From assembly GCA_046349915.1 (NCBI GenBank), contig JAXMBL010000005.1, positions 1 to 64,000 on the forward strand: DNA of 64,000 nucleotides, in the 5' to 3' direction. This stretch comes from CAIXSC01 sp046349915. Lineage in GTDB: Bacteria; Planctomycetota; Planctomycetia; Pirellulales; Pirellulaceae. The notes below the pieces were generated by a model. The model was given only the letters and a program-made list of their open reading frames with translations, was not told the DNA's origin and did no database searches. Below are positions 16,004 to 23,291 of this stretch, in pieces; within the stretch, counting starts at the first letter, position 1; every line of letters starts with the position of its first letter. The position numbers were made by a program, and so were the translations under genes.

Positions 16004-16276
16004 CTACAGTCCAAGTTGGTCGAGCCGTGCCAGAACTTCGCGTTCTACCTCGGGGCTCGCCGCCATCGCAGGCCAGAGGATGGCGGTTAGTTGGGCCCTG
16101 CCGATCTCGAACATCGACATGAGTGTCGTTTGACTGGCGCCGCTCTTGAAGCGTCGAACAATCTCCGCAGCCGTCGCAGCGTCGAGTTCGATCGGCTCGA
16201 CTGGTCCGCTCGCCGTCTCGGTCGCCACCGTGGTCTGATCGAAACTGAACGCCAGTTGTTTGACTGAATCGAACAT
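16004..16276 (-). CDS. Small helix-turn-helix protein next to the iteron locus
   Basis: 90 aa. ATG 16276 chosen for its AGGAGG site 9 bp upstream. Residues about 35-65 read LDAATAAEIVRRFKSGASQT then TLMSMFEIGRAQLTAILW, a resolvase/Hin-type HTH. The N-terminus MFDSVKQLAFSFDQ carries a QLxFxF motif that resembles a clamp-binding (QL-x-L/F-F) peptide, so a link with replication is possible. Located on the far side of the repeated TTTCCACGT locus from the RepA-like gene; could be a repressor or replication-control protein. Confidence 0.6.
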   Translation of the reverse strand: MFDSVKQLAFSFDQTTVATETASGPVEPIELDAATAAEIVRRFKSGASQTTLMSMFEIGRAQLTAILWPAMAASPEVEREVLARLDQLGL

Positions 16277-16315
16277 CTTCCGCGCCCTCCTGGTTCGCCG
16301 TTTTTGTGTCACTGA

Positions 16316-16496
16316 CCACGTGGAAAGCTTGCTTGGCTCGCCTGTCGTGTTTTTTTGGGGTCTGGGGCGAGGGGCGGGGGACGTGGAAAAAACGGTTTAC
16401 TTTAGTAACCGTTTTTTTCCACGTCCCCTACGCCCCGTGGAAAGGGTGGAAAGAACAACCAACTTTTCCACGTCTTTCCACGTCTTTCCACGTCCC
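16316..16496. other. Iteron-like locus with a long inverted repeat (candidate replication origin)
   Basis: The motif ACGTGGAAA or its complement occurs six times: 16317, 16381, 16417, 16466, 16475 and 16485 (approximate starts), the last three in tandem as CTTTCCACGT. A near-perfect inverted repeat spans 16377-16428, arms GGGGACGTGGAAAAAACGGT and its complement around TTTAG, rich in A/T at the centre. It lies between the RepA-like ATPase gene and an HTH gene, the usual place of an iteron origin. It could instead be a strong bidirectional terminator. Confidence 0.6.
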
Positions 16497-16498
16497 CC

Positions 16499-17731
16499 CT
16501 AAACCGTCCCTAATTCGGTCCCAAAACCCGCCCCAAAATCAGCCGCTTCATTGAACGAATCGAATCCCGAATACCGCCCACCGTCGACCAGTTCGGGCTT
16601 ATCGTGGAACGTATAAACTTCAGTGGCGTTGCCCTTGCGGTCGACTGTCTGACTGGTCAGATATCCCTGCCCCTTTAGCGTCAGCAGTAGGCCCGGCAGT
16701 CGTCGCTGTGCGGCCGCCATGATGTCCCTGCTCCGCAGGTCACGCTCGCTGTACTGGCCAGGATGTTGTCGCCACCATTTCTTGATGGTCGCCAGTCCTT
16801 CGGTTTCTTCCTGCTCCGCCTTGCGACGCTTCACCTCCTCGGTCTGCTTTGCCCTGCTCGCCGCGCCGCCCTTCACGTCGTCGGGGTTCAGTTCGTCGTC
16901 GCGGCTCCATCTCATCGAGTCAGGGTCGCGGGAGAGAACCATATCGTCGGGCGAGCGACCAGAACGACGAACGACCTTGAGAACGGCCGCGTTCGGTTCA
17001 TCGTGCGGGACGAGTGCCAGGTGGGTGTCGGCAGCTCGACTCTGAGCCCCAGCGCCTGCTCCGATGTCGGTTATCGCCTTGTCACCCTGCCCGCCCTTGC
17101 TGGTGTGCAAGACGACAACGAACGACGTCCCGAACTCCTTTGCGTAGCGGTCCAACAGGTTGTAATTCGCGGTGGCGTCCCCGTTGGAGTTCTCGTCCTG
17201 ACCCGGTCCCAGCATTCTGTAACCAGCGTCGAGAATGACCAGATCGCGTTGCCCAAACTGTCGCAGGACGTCGCCCAGTCCAACGTAACTGACTCCCTGT
17301 CCGCGAACCGGTGCGATGGTTAGCCGGTCGCCTAGCTCGCCTAGGTCGATTCCCAATTGATGCGCCACCGTGGTGATGCGATAAGCCAGGGTGTCGTGGT
17401 GCAGCTCGTTGTCGACCAGCAGCACGCGCCCCTGGTTGCAATTGAACGTCCCAAGCCACTGTCGGCCGGTCGCCACGGATAACGCGAGATTCATAGCGAG
17501 CCAGCTTTTGCCCATCTTGGGCGCAGCCACCAGATTGATGATTTCCTGTCGCCGGAATAGCCCCTCGACGATATGCGGTCGCTCAGTGGGATACTGTGCC
17601 ACCAGATCGGCAGCATTAAATCCCTGAAATATGCGCGGCTCAGTCGCCGGTTCTTCGTGGGCCTCTGGCCGATCTCGACGTGGTGTCGCGGGCGAGCCGT
17701 TGCCCTGTCGCCAGTCGTCGCGAAGCATCAC
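16499..17731 (-). CDS. RepA-like AAA ATPase (AAA_25 type)
   Basis: 410 aa counting a GTG start at 17731; ATG at 17728 is equally possible. Walker A VAAPKMGKSW at about 68-77, a Walker B-like RDLVILDAGYRML near residue 160 and a sensor strand VVVLHTSKGGQGDKA. This is the RecA-fold of plasmid RepA/DnaB-type hexameric helicase ATPases. The C-terminal third has a Lys/Glu-rich helix and a winged-helix-like part (RLPGLLLTLKGQGYLTSQTVDRKG). With the PrimPol gene upstream in the same direction it forms a primase-helicase pair. Ends directly at the iteron-like repeats. Confidence 0.85.
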   Translation of the reverse strand: MMLRDDWRQGNGSPATPRRDRPEAHEEPATEPRIFQGFNAADLVAQYPTERPHIVEGLFRRQEIINLVAAPKMGKSWLAMNLALSVATGRQWLGTFNCNQGRVLLVDNELHHDTLAYRITTVAHQLGIDLGELGDRLTIAPVRGQGVSYVGLGDVLRQFGQRDLVILDAGYRMLGPGQDENSNGDATANYNLLDRYAKEFGTSFVVVLHTSKGGQGDKAITDIGAGAGAQSRAADTHLALVPHDEPNAAVLKVVRRSGRSPDDMVLSRDPDSMRWSRDDELNPDDVKGGAASRAKQTEEVKRRKAEQEETEGLATIKKWWRQHPGQYSERDLRSRDIMAAAQRRLPGLLLTLKGQGYLTSQTVDRKGNATEVYTFHDKPELVDGGRYSGFDSFNEAADFGAGFGTELGTV

Positions 17732-17919
17732 GCCGAACCGCCCCTAGTATCTGAGTAGTTGACACGCGGAAGGTCATTCACGAACCTCTCCGCTGGACGA
17801 ACATTCTTCGCTAGGTGCACTGGCGAAGAGCGACGGCTTGTAGATCGACCGCCCCTTGGCGCTAAGGCCGTGGGTGAGCTGGATCGCAAGCCGTTCATTT
17901 CAAACCCGCACCGTCGCAT
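17728..17919 (-). CDS. Possible small gene coupled to the RepA-like gene
   Basis: 63 codons, Ser/Arg-rich, ending in a stop that overlaps the start of the ATPase gene (GTGATG). The overlap suggests coupling, but composition is unremarkable and part may be IS110 flank. No family recognised. Confidence 0.25.
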   Translation of the reverse strand: MRRCGFEMNGLRSSSPTALAPRGGRSTSRRSSPVHLAKNVRPAERFVNDLPRVNYSDTRGGSA

Positions 17920-17960
17920 GAGCGGCTCCGGCCAGCTCGAATTAACTAGGATGGGATGTA

Positions 17961-18938
17961 ATGAAGAACGAAGCTGAGTCGTTTGCGTTGTTCGTAGGCG
18001 TCGATGTGTCGAAGTCTCAGTTGGACGTTTTTCTCCCCGACTCGAAGACGCGTCTCACGATCGACAACTCCACCGACGCCATAGTCCGTGAGTTGGTGAA
18101 GGTGCTCAAGCACAAGTCCCGAGTGTTGGTCGTGATGGAGGCCACGGGCGGCTACGAGTCGACGTTGGTCAGAGTGCTGGGAGAACGTCAGATTGCGGTC
18201 GCGGTCGTCAATCCGCGACAGGTCCGCGACTTCGCCAAGGGGATCGGCCGGGACGCTAAGACAGACTCGATTGATGCGGAGGTCATCGCGACCTTCGGCC
18301 AAGTCGTGAAGCCTCCGCCCATGGTCGCCAAGTCCGAAGCCGAGGAGAAGATCGCCGCGTTGGAGACCCGTCGTGCACAACTTCTGACCTCATCAATCAG
18401 GAGTCCAACCGGTTGCTCCAGACCGGAGATCACGAGGTCAAGGATTACATCTGCCAGACGCTGGAATCCCCGAAAAAGCAGCTAAAAGTGCTCGATTCGC
18501 GGCTCGAGAACAGCGCGTCGCCGCGGACACGGTTAATGCGCGCAAGGTCGAAATCTTGAACTCCGTGCAGGGAGTCGGCGCCGTCACCATCAGCACGATC
18601 CTCGCCGACCTTCCCGAACTGGGGAAACTGAATCGCGAGCAGATCGCCAAGCTGGTGGGCGTCGCGCCGATCAATCGCGACTCGGGAACCTGGAAGGGAC
18701 AGCGTTTTGTGATGGGAGGCCGCGTGCATGTGCGACGCGTTCTCTACATGGCCACCTTGGTCGCCACGTGCCGCAACGAGAGAATCCCGCGCGCACTACC
18801 AACACCTACTCGCTCGTGGCAAAGCCAAGAAGCTGTGCGCTGGTTGCCTGCATGCGGAAGCTGCTCACAATCCTGAACACGCTAATCAAGAATGATGTGC
18901 TCTGGAGCAATGAAAAGATCGTCCCAGGTCAACCCTGA
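17961..18938 (+). pseudogene. IS110-family transposase, disrupted by at least four frameshifts
   Basis: N-terminal DEDD/RuvC-like half is clear: FVGVDVSKSQLDVFLPDS, VMEATGGYES, VNPRQVRDFAKGIGRDAKTDSIDAEVIATF. The C-terminal Transposase_20 half, NSVQGVGAVTISTILADLPE and VGVAPINRDSGTWKGQRFVM, is in another frame, and the end (LVACMRKLLTILNTLIKN) in yet another. Frame changes fall near 18388, 18510, 18788 and 18836. Opposite strand to the element's genes, splitting the primase and ATPase genes. IS110 elements carry a bridge-RNA-encoding end; 17732-17960 and 18939-19196 are the non-coding flanks where it would lie, though this copy looks dead. Confidence 0.9.
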
Positions 18939-19196
18939 GACGACACGGCGTCCTTGACGCACCCTCGACTCGACTATCCCTTGCCAGGTTGTGTCCCCAC
19001 AGAGCCTGCTCCGTTTCGTCGAGCACGCGCTACGATACCCCATCACTTTCACGTCGACAAGAACCTTGAACACCCGAGTCCATGCCTCCCAAAATCCCGG
19101 GGTTTGGGGGTTGGCCCCCAAGGAGCATGAGTTGCACTACTTCACACTCCACGAAGGAATTCAAAAATGTCTTTTTGAATCAGTTGTTGACAAGAA

Positions 19197-20108
19197 TTAA
19201 GACCGTCGCTCACGTTCCACGGCCGCCCGTGCGGATTGCAGCTTGTGCTCTAGCTCCCGATCGCTCCAAGTGGGGTTGCACTTGGACGCATTGAATCGGC
19301 TCAGCACTTCAGCAGCTTGCTGGTCCGTCAATCCAAACTCGAATGTTTTGCATGCCGCCGCAAACATCGCATCATGTCCGCGCTGCCCTGCAATCGAGTC
19401 CGGCATCTTTTCCAGGTATCGCCACGCCCGTTCTACAATATCAACGGTTGTCGGCGCCGCAGTGCTGACAGTCACGGAGCTCGGCGCAGCCTTGGCAGGC
19501 GGTAGTAGGAGTCGCCGGATTGCATCCCAGCCCTCGGGCAGGATCTCGCAAGGTTCGCGGTTAGAGTTAGGCAGTCGCCACCCAGTTACCGCGAAGTAGC
19601 GACCACTATCATACACTTCGATGCCGGCCAACTTCCCGCCGCAAGGCGGCTCGTCGGAAATCTGTGCTTTGTTTTTTCCCGTGATCGGTGACGATCCACG
19701 GGCGTACAGCTTGATGCCGGTGCGGCTCGGGGAAATCTCCGCATAGGTTCCGCCGCACGCGTCGACGATATCACTCGCCCACTTCGCGACGTCGCCTGTG
19801 TCGGGGTTTCGGCAGCCGTCCAGATCGACGCCTACGAATCCCCCGTCCTTTGTCAGCACGAAACCCACGCCGCTGAATCCACCTCTGTCGTAGGCGGTCC
19901 GCGCGACGTCGAACGATGTCCAGGTGGTGGAATCGGTGCTTGATGCATGTCGGCCGCTTGGCTCGAATGGCACCTTGGTTGCCTTTCCTTCGCGCTCGAC
20001 CGATCGCCACATAACCCAGCGGTTGACGTCAACCAGATCGCGAGGGATGTCACCGAAGTTTATGGCATCGAGTGATAGACTCACCCGAGCCGCTTGCGTA
20101 TCATTCAT
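19197..20108 (-). CDS. PrimPol-type primase/polymerase (NrS-1-like)
   Basis: 303 aa. N-terminal AEP (archaeo-eukaryotic primase) core: VDVNRWVMWRSVEREGKATK, then FVGVDLDGCRNPDTG with the metal Asp pair D95/D97, the SPSRTGIKLYARG nucleotide motif (126-138), and GIEVYDSGRYFAVTG (162-176) with the third acidic/His-like position. This order is that of phage NrS-1 and related 'Prim-Pol' proteins. A helical C-terminal part (RAWRYLEKMPDSIAGQRGHD) follows, as in PriCT-like regions. It would synthesise primers for the element's own replication with the RepA-like ATPase. Confidence 0.83.
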   Translation of the reverse strand: MNDTQAARVSLSLDAINFGDIPRDLVDVNRWVMWRSVEREGKATKVPFEPSGRHASSTDSTTWTSFDVARTAYDRGGFSGVGFVLTKDGGFVGVDLDGCRNPDTGDVAKWASDIVDACGGTYAEISPSRTGIKLYARGSSPITGKNKAQISDEPPCGGKLAGIEVYDSGRYFAVTGWRLPNSNREPCEILPEGWDAIRRLLLPPAKAAPSSVTVSTAAPTTVDIVERAWRYLEKMPDSIAGQRGHDAMFAAACKTFEFGLTDQQAAEVLSRFNASKCNPTWSDRELEHKLQSARAAVERERRS

Positions 20109-20165
20109 CGGTCGTTCTCCGAGCCTCGTAGCGTGCTTGTCGGCAGTTGCTACGGGGCTTTTTTG

Positions 20166-20414
20166 TTAGAAGTACCGACGAGACTCAAACGGCTTGCGCG
20201 GCCGCTTCGGCGTCTGCCTTGGCTGAATCGACGCCCGGCGCGTCTTGAACCGATCGATGCTTTCGAGCGACACGCCCCAGCGCGGACGCTTGCCGATCTC
20301 GGTTGCCAGATTGACGGCTTCAATCTCGCCTGCATCGATCCAATAGTGGATTTTCGCCACGCCCACCCCGAGTAGCTCCGCGACCTTCGGGGGACTGAGA
20401 AACTGCCTGTTCAT
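20166..20414 (-). CDS. Excisionase/AlpA-like HTH protein
   Basis: 82 aa. MNRQFLSPPKVAELLGVGVAKIHYWIDAGEIEAVNLA is a MerR/excisionase-type winged HTH, and the tail is basic (TPKRPRKPFESRRYF). ATG 20414 was chosen for AGGAG 8 bp upstream; the frame extends to 20471 without resemblance. Between the integrase-side genes and the primase, typical for a directionality factor or activator of excision and replication. Confidence 0.82.
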   Translation of the reverse strand: MNRQFLSPPKVAELLGVGVAKIHYWIDAGEIEAVNLATEIGKRPRWGVSLESIDRFKTRRASIQPRQTPKRPRKPFESRRYF

Positions 20415-20511
20415 GTCCGTTGCTCCTGAATGGTTGCCATCGTTCGGGAGCAGATCTTGCCGTTGAAACAATTGAACGATTGTTCAGCCGAATTCTTTCA
20501 ACCCTCGCGCA

Positions 20512-20544
20512 TAAAAAAACCCCTGTTTCCAGGGGTCAAAAAAA
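20512..20544 (-). terminator. Rho-independent terminator after the 255-aa gene
   Basis: Stem ACCCCTG/CAGGGGT with TTTC loop, flanked by A-run and by TCAAAAAAA, so it can work on both strands. It separates the integrase operon from the excisionase-primase operon. Confidence 0.85.
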
Positions 20545-20563
20545 CTCGATTTCTCGCCGGCCG

Positions 20564-21331
20564 CTATTGACGGGGTTTCCGCGAAAGCAATTCTTTCAAC
20601 CTCTCTTTGCCGCCCGCCTTCCCTTCCGCGCGCTTCCGTACTTTATTCACGTAGCCCTCGCCGTGATTGGCTGCGCGTTCATACTCTTTGTCGCTTGCGT
20701 ACTCGGCCGCTTCGCGCAACGTCGCCAGATCATCGTCCAACTCTCTTGGCTTGCTTCCCGGCTTGCCCTTCTGTTTCGTCGCCCCAGAGGGAATCGGCCG
20801 CAGTTTGCGAGTAGCTTTGTCGTCGATCGTTTTCAATTCCTTAACCATCAGCTCCCAGTCCGCCTCTGGTCGATCCTCCCAGGCGATGCAATCGACGTCG
20901 ACATACCGTAACTCTCCATCCAACTCGGGCAGCAGGTGAAGCACGAGCAGCTTCAGTTCCCGCACGTTCGCGCGCCACTTCATGCAGGCTTCCATCGTTC
21001 GATCTAGGCTAGCCTCGGCCGCCTCCAGCGTCTCCGCGCCGCCGGTTGTCCCGCATGGTGACGTTGTGTTTACGGCCGAGTCGCCGCCAAGCGCTACTGT
21101 CATAAGCGCAAAACTTGCTTTTCTGTGTTCGGAAAGTGCGCGGCCGACATTTGCGGCCGCCGCAGCAAACCCCTGAAGGCCACGCAATGGATTTCTTGGC
21201 GCCTGTCGCAGTCGTTCGACCGTCGCAGCTTCTTGACGATATCGCGCCGCCGTCGCGGAATACCCGGAGGCAATCGCCCTCGCCAAAGTGCTGATGCGTG
21301 CCAATTGGTCGGCGTTCGTGTTCTTGGTCAT
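20564..21331 (-). CDS. Unknown helical protein co-transcribed with the integrase
   Basis: 255 aa, helical. N-terminal part resembles coiled-coil (ARAIASGYSATAARYRQEAATVERLRQA); middle part RELKLLVLHLLPELDGELRYVDVDCIAWED; C-terminus very basic (RAEGKAGGKERLKELLSRKPRQ). Its start overlaps the integrase stop by 4 bp (ATGA), implying translational coupling. No domain recognised; the basic tail is consistent with DNA binding, perhaps an accessory recombination factor. Confidence 0.7.
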   Translation of the reverse strand: MTKNTNADQLARISTLARAIASGYSATAARYRQEAATVERLRQAPRNPLRGLQGFAAAAANVGRALSEHRKASFALMTVALGGDSAVNTTSPCGTTGGAETLEAAEASLDRTMEACMKWRANVRELKLLVLHLLPELDGELRYVDVDCIAWEDRPEADWELMVKELKTIDDKATRKLRPIPSGATKQKGKPGSKPRELDDDLATLREAAEYASDKEYERAANHGEGYVNKVRKRAEGKAGGKERLKELLSRKPRQ

Positions 21332-22503
21332 CGCGCGCCCTCCTTGCTATCGGCGGGGAATAACCAAGCCCTAACGGCCTCAGTGACCCGTAACAGGCGA
21401 TCATCGGGAAAGTGCTCCCGATAGGTGTCGCTCATGGTGTCGTCAGCGTGTCCCATGACCCGCTTGATTGCGATATTGTCGCCGGTCGTTTCCGCGACGC
21501 TCTGGAAAACATGTCGCAGTGTGTAGAAGCTCGCCCCAGGTCGGTGAATGCCAAGCTCGACCAGCAACTTTCGAAACTCCGCCGACAACGGTGCTCGCCG
21601 TCCGGCTTCATCGTCATGGTGCCAGGCCCCGCCCCGTTTCGTGATGAACAGCAAGCTGGCGTGCGCGGGGTTCGCGGGCGGCTTCCTGGTGTCGCGGACG
21701 ACGAGCAGCGCGTCGAGCGTTTCCCGCCACAACGGAACCCGGCGAGCGATTCCCGTTTTCGGTCTGGCGTGATCGATCCAACCCCGCTTCCAGTCGATCG
21801 CGTTTATGGGCAGCGTCGCGCAGTCGTTATTCCCAAAGCCTGCATTCACTCCGAGTAGGATCATTGCCTTCATGGTGGGGTTCGCGATCTCCAGGAGGGA
21901 CTTGATCTCCGCAGGAGTGAACACGCGCGGCCCGACTTCCGCCCGGCGCCGACGATAGGCGGCTTTTGCGGGCTTCTTGAATTCCCCATACTTAACCGGC
22001 TTGTCGATCAGGTCATTGCCATAGGCAAAGTTGAACACGACGCGCGTCCGAGCGATCTCGTTCCCCAGTTTGGCAACGCCCCACTTTTTCGCCCACTTGG
22101 CCTTGAGTGCCAAAAGATCAGCCGGCCGGATCTCCGCCACGACAATCTGACCGCCAAAGTGTTTGACGATCTCCTTGCAGGTGCCGTGATAGTCGTCGAA
22201 ACTTCGTCGGGAGAGTTCGCCAGTCTCAAGAGCCGTTTCCTTGGCTCGCATGAAGTGCTCGCAAAGGTCGGCTAACGTCGTGCCATCAGCCGCCGCCGCT
22301 GATTGGCGGATCGGTCGCCCGGCTTCCAGGTCATCCTTGACTTTCAGGAACTCCGCCAAAGCTTTGTCTTGGTCGGTGCCGAAATAGTGGTAGCGGCCGC
22401 GCCTCTTGCAGGCCCATTGCCCTGTCGGGTGCAACCAAAGGGGAAATTTTGCAGCCTTAGACGGCTTGCCTTGCGCAGACGCGCGGGTAGACTTGGGAGC
22501 CAT
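21328..22503 (-). CDS. Tyrosine recombinase/integrase of the element, box I arginine missing
   Basis: 391 aa. N-terminal AP2-like arm (GQWACKRRGRYHYFGTDQDKALAEF), SAM-like core-binding domain (LADLCEHFMRAKE...), and catalytic domain with RPKTG (K249), FYTLRHVFQSVAE (R330), MGHADDTMSDTY (H352, nucleophile Y361). In box I, where G-L-R-x-x-E is expected, it reads AGFGNNDCATL (221-231), so the first catalytic Arg is replaced by Gly, and the HxxR His is Tyr (327). This variant appears typical of planctomycete integrases. Lies 186 bp from the right attachment repeat. Confidence 0.93.
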   Translation of the reverse strand: MAPKSTRASAQGKPSKAAKFPLWLHPTGQWACKRRGRYHYFGTDQDKALAEFLKVKDDLEAGRPIRQSAAAADGTTLADLCEHFMRAKETALETGELSRRSFDDYHGTCKEIVKHFGGQIVVAEIRPADLLALKAKWAKKWGVAKLGNEIARTRVVFNFAYGNDLIDKPVKYGEFKKPAKAAYRRRRAEVGPRVFTPAEIKSLLEIANPTMKAMILLGVNAGFGNNDCATLPINAIDWKRGWIDHARPKTGIARRVPLWRETLDALLVVRDTRKPPANPAHASLLFITKRGGAWHHDDEAGRRAPLSAEFRKLLVELGIHRPGASFYTLRHVFQSVAETTGDNIAIKRVMGHADDTMSDTYREHFPDDRLLRVTEAVRAWLFPADSKEGAR

Positions 22504-22552
22504 GTTGGTCCTTCGCAGTTAAACGGGTGTAGGATCGACCGCCCCGCAGCCG

Positions 22553-22637
22553 CTACAACGGCTCGGGGCACTTTCACTACAACTTCGCCCGGTTGTAGGA
22601 AACAAACAGGGCGGACGGTTGTAGGACTGGTTGTAGG
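22553..22637. promoter_or_regulatory. Right-end cluster of GTTGTAG motifs (putative arm sites)
   Basis: CTACAAC at 22553 and 22577 and GGTTGTAGG at 22591, 22617 and 22629, between the integrase start and the right attachment repeat. The same motif occurs as an inverted pair at the left end (10548-10565). The region must also hold the integrase promoter. Confidence 0.5.
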
Positions 22638-22688
22638 CGTCAAAATACCCATGAGACGCCAATCAGTCAAACCCCTTGCGGGACAACA

Positions 22689-22731
22689 GTTTGGCGGAGT
22701 AGCTCAGTTGGTTAGAGCAGCGGAATCATAA
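22689..22731 (+). repeat. Right attachment repeat (attR-like)
   Basis: 43 bp identical to 10393-10435. Here the sequence continues into the 3' half of the tRNA gene, so this copy restores a complete tRNA. Confidence 0.93.
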
Positions 22732-22766
22732 TCCGCGTGTCGGGGGTTCGAATCCCTCCTCCGCTA
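22693..22766 (+). tRNA. tRNA with CAT anticodon (Met or lysidine-modified Ile2)
   Basis: 74 nt folding into a standard cloverleaf: acceptor GGCGGAG/CTCCGCT (G1-U72 wobble) with discriminator A, D arm GCTC...GAGC, anticodon stem GCGGA/TCCGC with loop ATCATAA (anticodon CAT), T arm with TTCGAAT loop. The lack of a C1-A72 mismatch argues against the initiator. The 3' CCA is not encoded. Its 5' half was supplied by the integrated element. Confidence 0.95.
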
Positions 22767-22814
22767 CTACGCTATCTTCAAGGATAGCAACAACTTCCGA
22801 GAAACTCGCGTTTT

Positions 22815-22844
22815 CCCGCACGTTTTGCACGTGGCGGGATTTTT
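22815..22844 (+). terminator. Terminator downstream of the tRNA
   Basis: Stem CCCGC/GCGGG with inner ACG/CGT pairing and a TTTTG loop, followed by ATTTTTC, about 50 bp after the tRNA. Confidence 0.75.
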
Positions 22845-22867
22845 CATGCGCTTCGTGGCGAGTATGT

Positions 22868-23260
22868 ACGACGGACTTCCAGTCCGTGGTGGGGCAGGTT
22901 TTCAACCTGCCCGGCATTTCACCAGTCAGCCGGGCAGGTTGAAAACCTCCGCCCCACAGGTTATTAACCGTTGTCCGACGGACTTTCAGTCCGTCGATCC
23001 TCACGTCCCAGCGGCGAAAGCCGTGTCTCCATCGGTTGGCGACGCGACTTGGCTGACGGCGATGGGCGCTCGCAGGCGACACGGCTGTTCCGCTCACGAA
23101 GTGCGCGGGCTACAACCGTACGACGGACTTCCAGTCCGTCGAACTTGCCCGAGTGGGGCAGGTTTTCAACCTGCCCGGCATTTCACCAGAGAGCCGGGCA
23201 GGTTGAAAACCTGCCCCACGGGTTACCAACCGTTGTCCGACGGACTTCCAGTCCGTCGCC
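22868..23260. repeat. Composite palindromic repeat block (families A, B and C)
   Basis: Two units each with CGACGGACTTCCAGTCCGTC (family B), a pair of GGGCAGGTT palindromes (family A), and a shared spacer of about 100 bp (23009-23107) ending in a GCTCACGAAG-type palindrome (family C). The same composite recurs at 24992-25381. No gene in this stretch. Confidence 0.85.
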
Positions 23261-23291
23261 ATGCGTCAAGCCTAGTTAGCCCGGCGAAGCC

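Larger units (their letters stand above)
10436..22731 (-). mobile_element. tRNA-integrated satellite-like element with integrase, PrimPol and capsid gene
   Basis: Bounded by 43-bp direct repeats of a tRNA 5' half, with a tyrosine recombinase gene beside the right repeat. All its own genes run on the minus strand in the order integrase, 255-aa protein, excisionase-like HTH, PrimPol, RepA-like ATPase, iteron-like locus, HTH, zinc ribbon, 59-aa protein, 199-aa protein, major capsid protein, three small genes, and an accessory operon. No terminase, portal, protease, tail or lysis gene was recognised. It thus resembles a phage satellite or a reduced prophage. One degenerate IS110 has landed between the primase and ATPase genes. 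Confidence 0.85.

Noticed and set aside
19159..19180. Inverted repeat ATTCAAAAA/TTTTTGAAT as IS110 end
   Set aside because: IS110 elements usually lack terminal inverted repeats and the position does not match a clean boundary; left unassigned.
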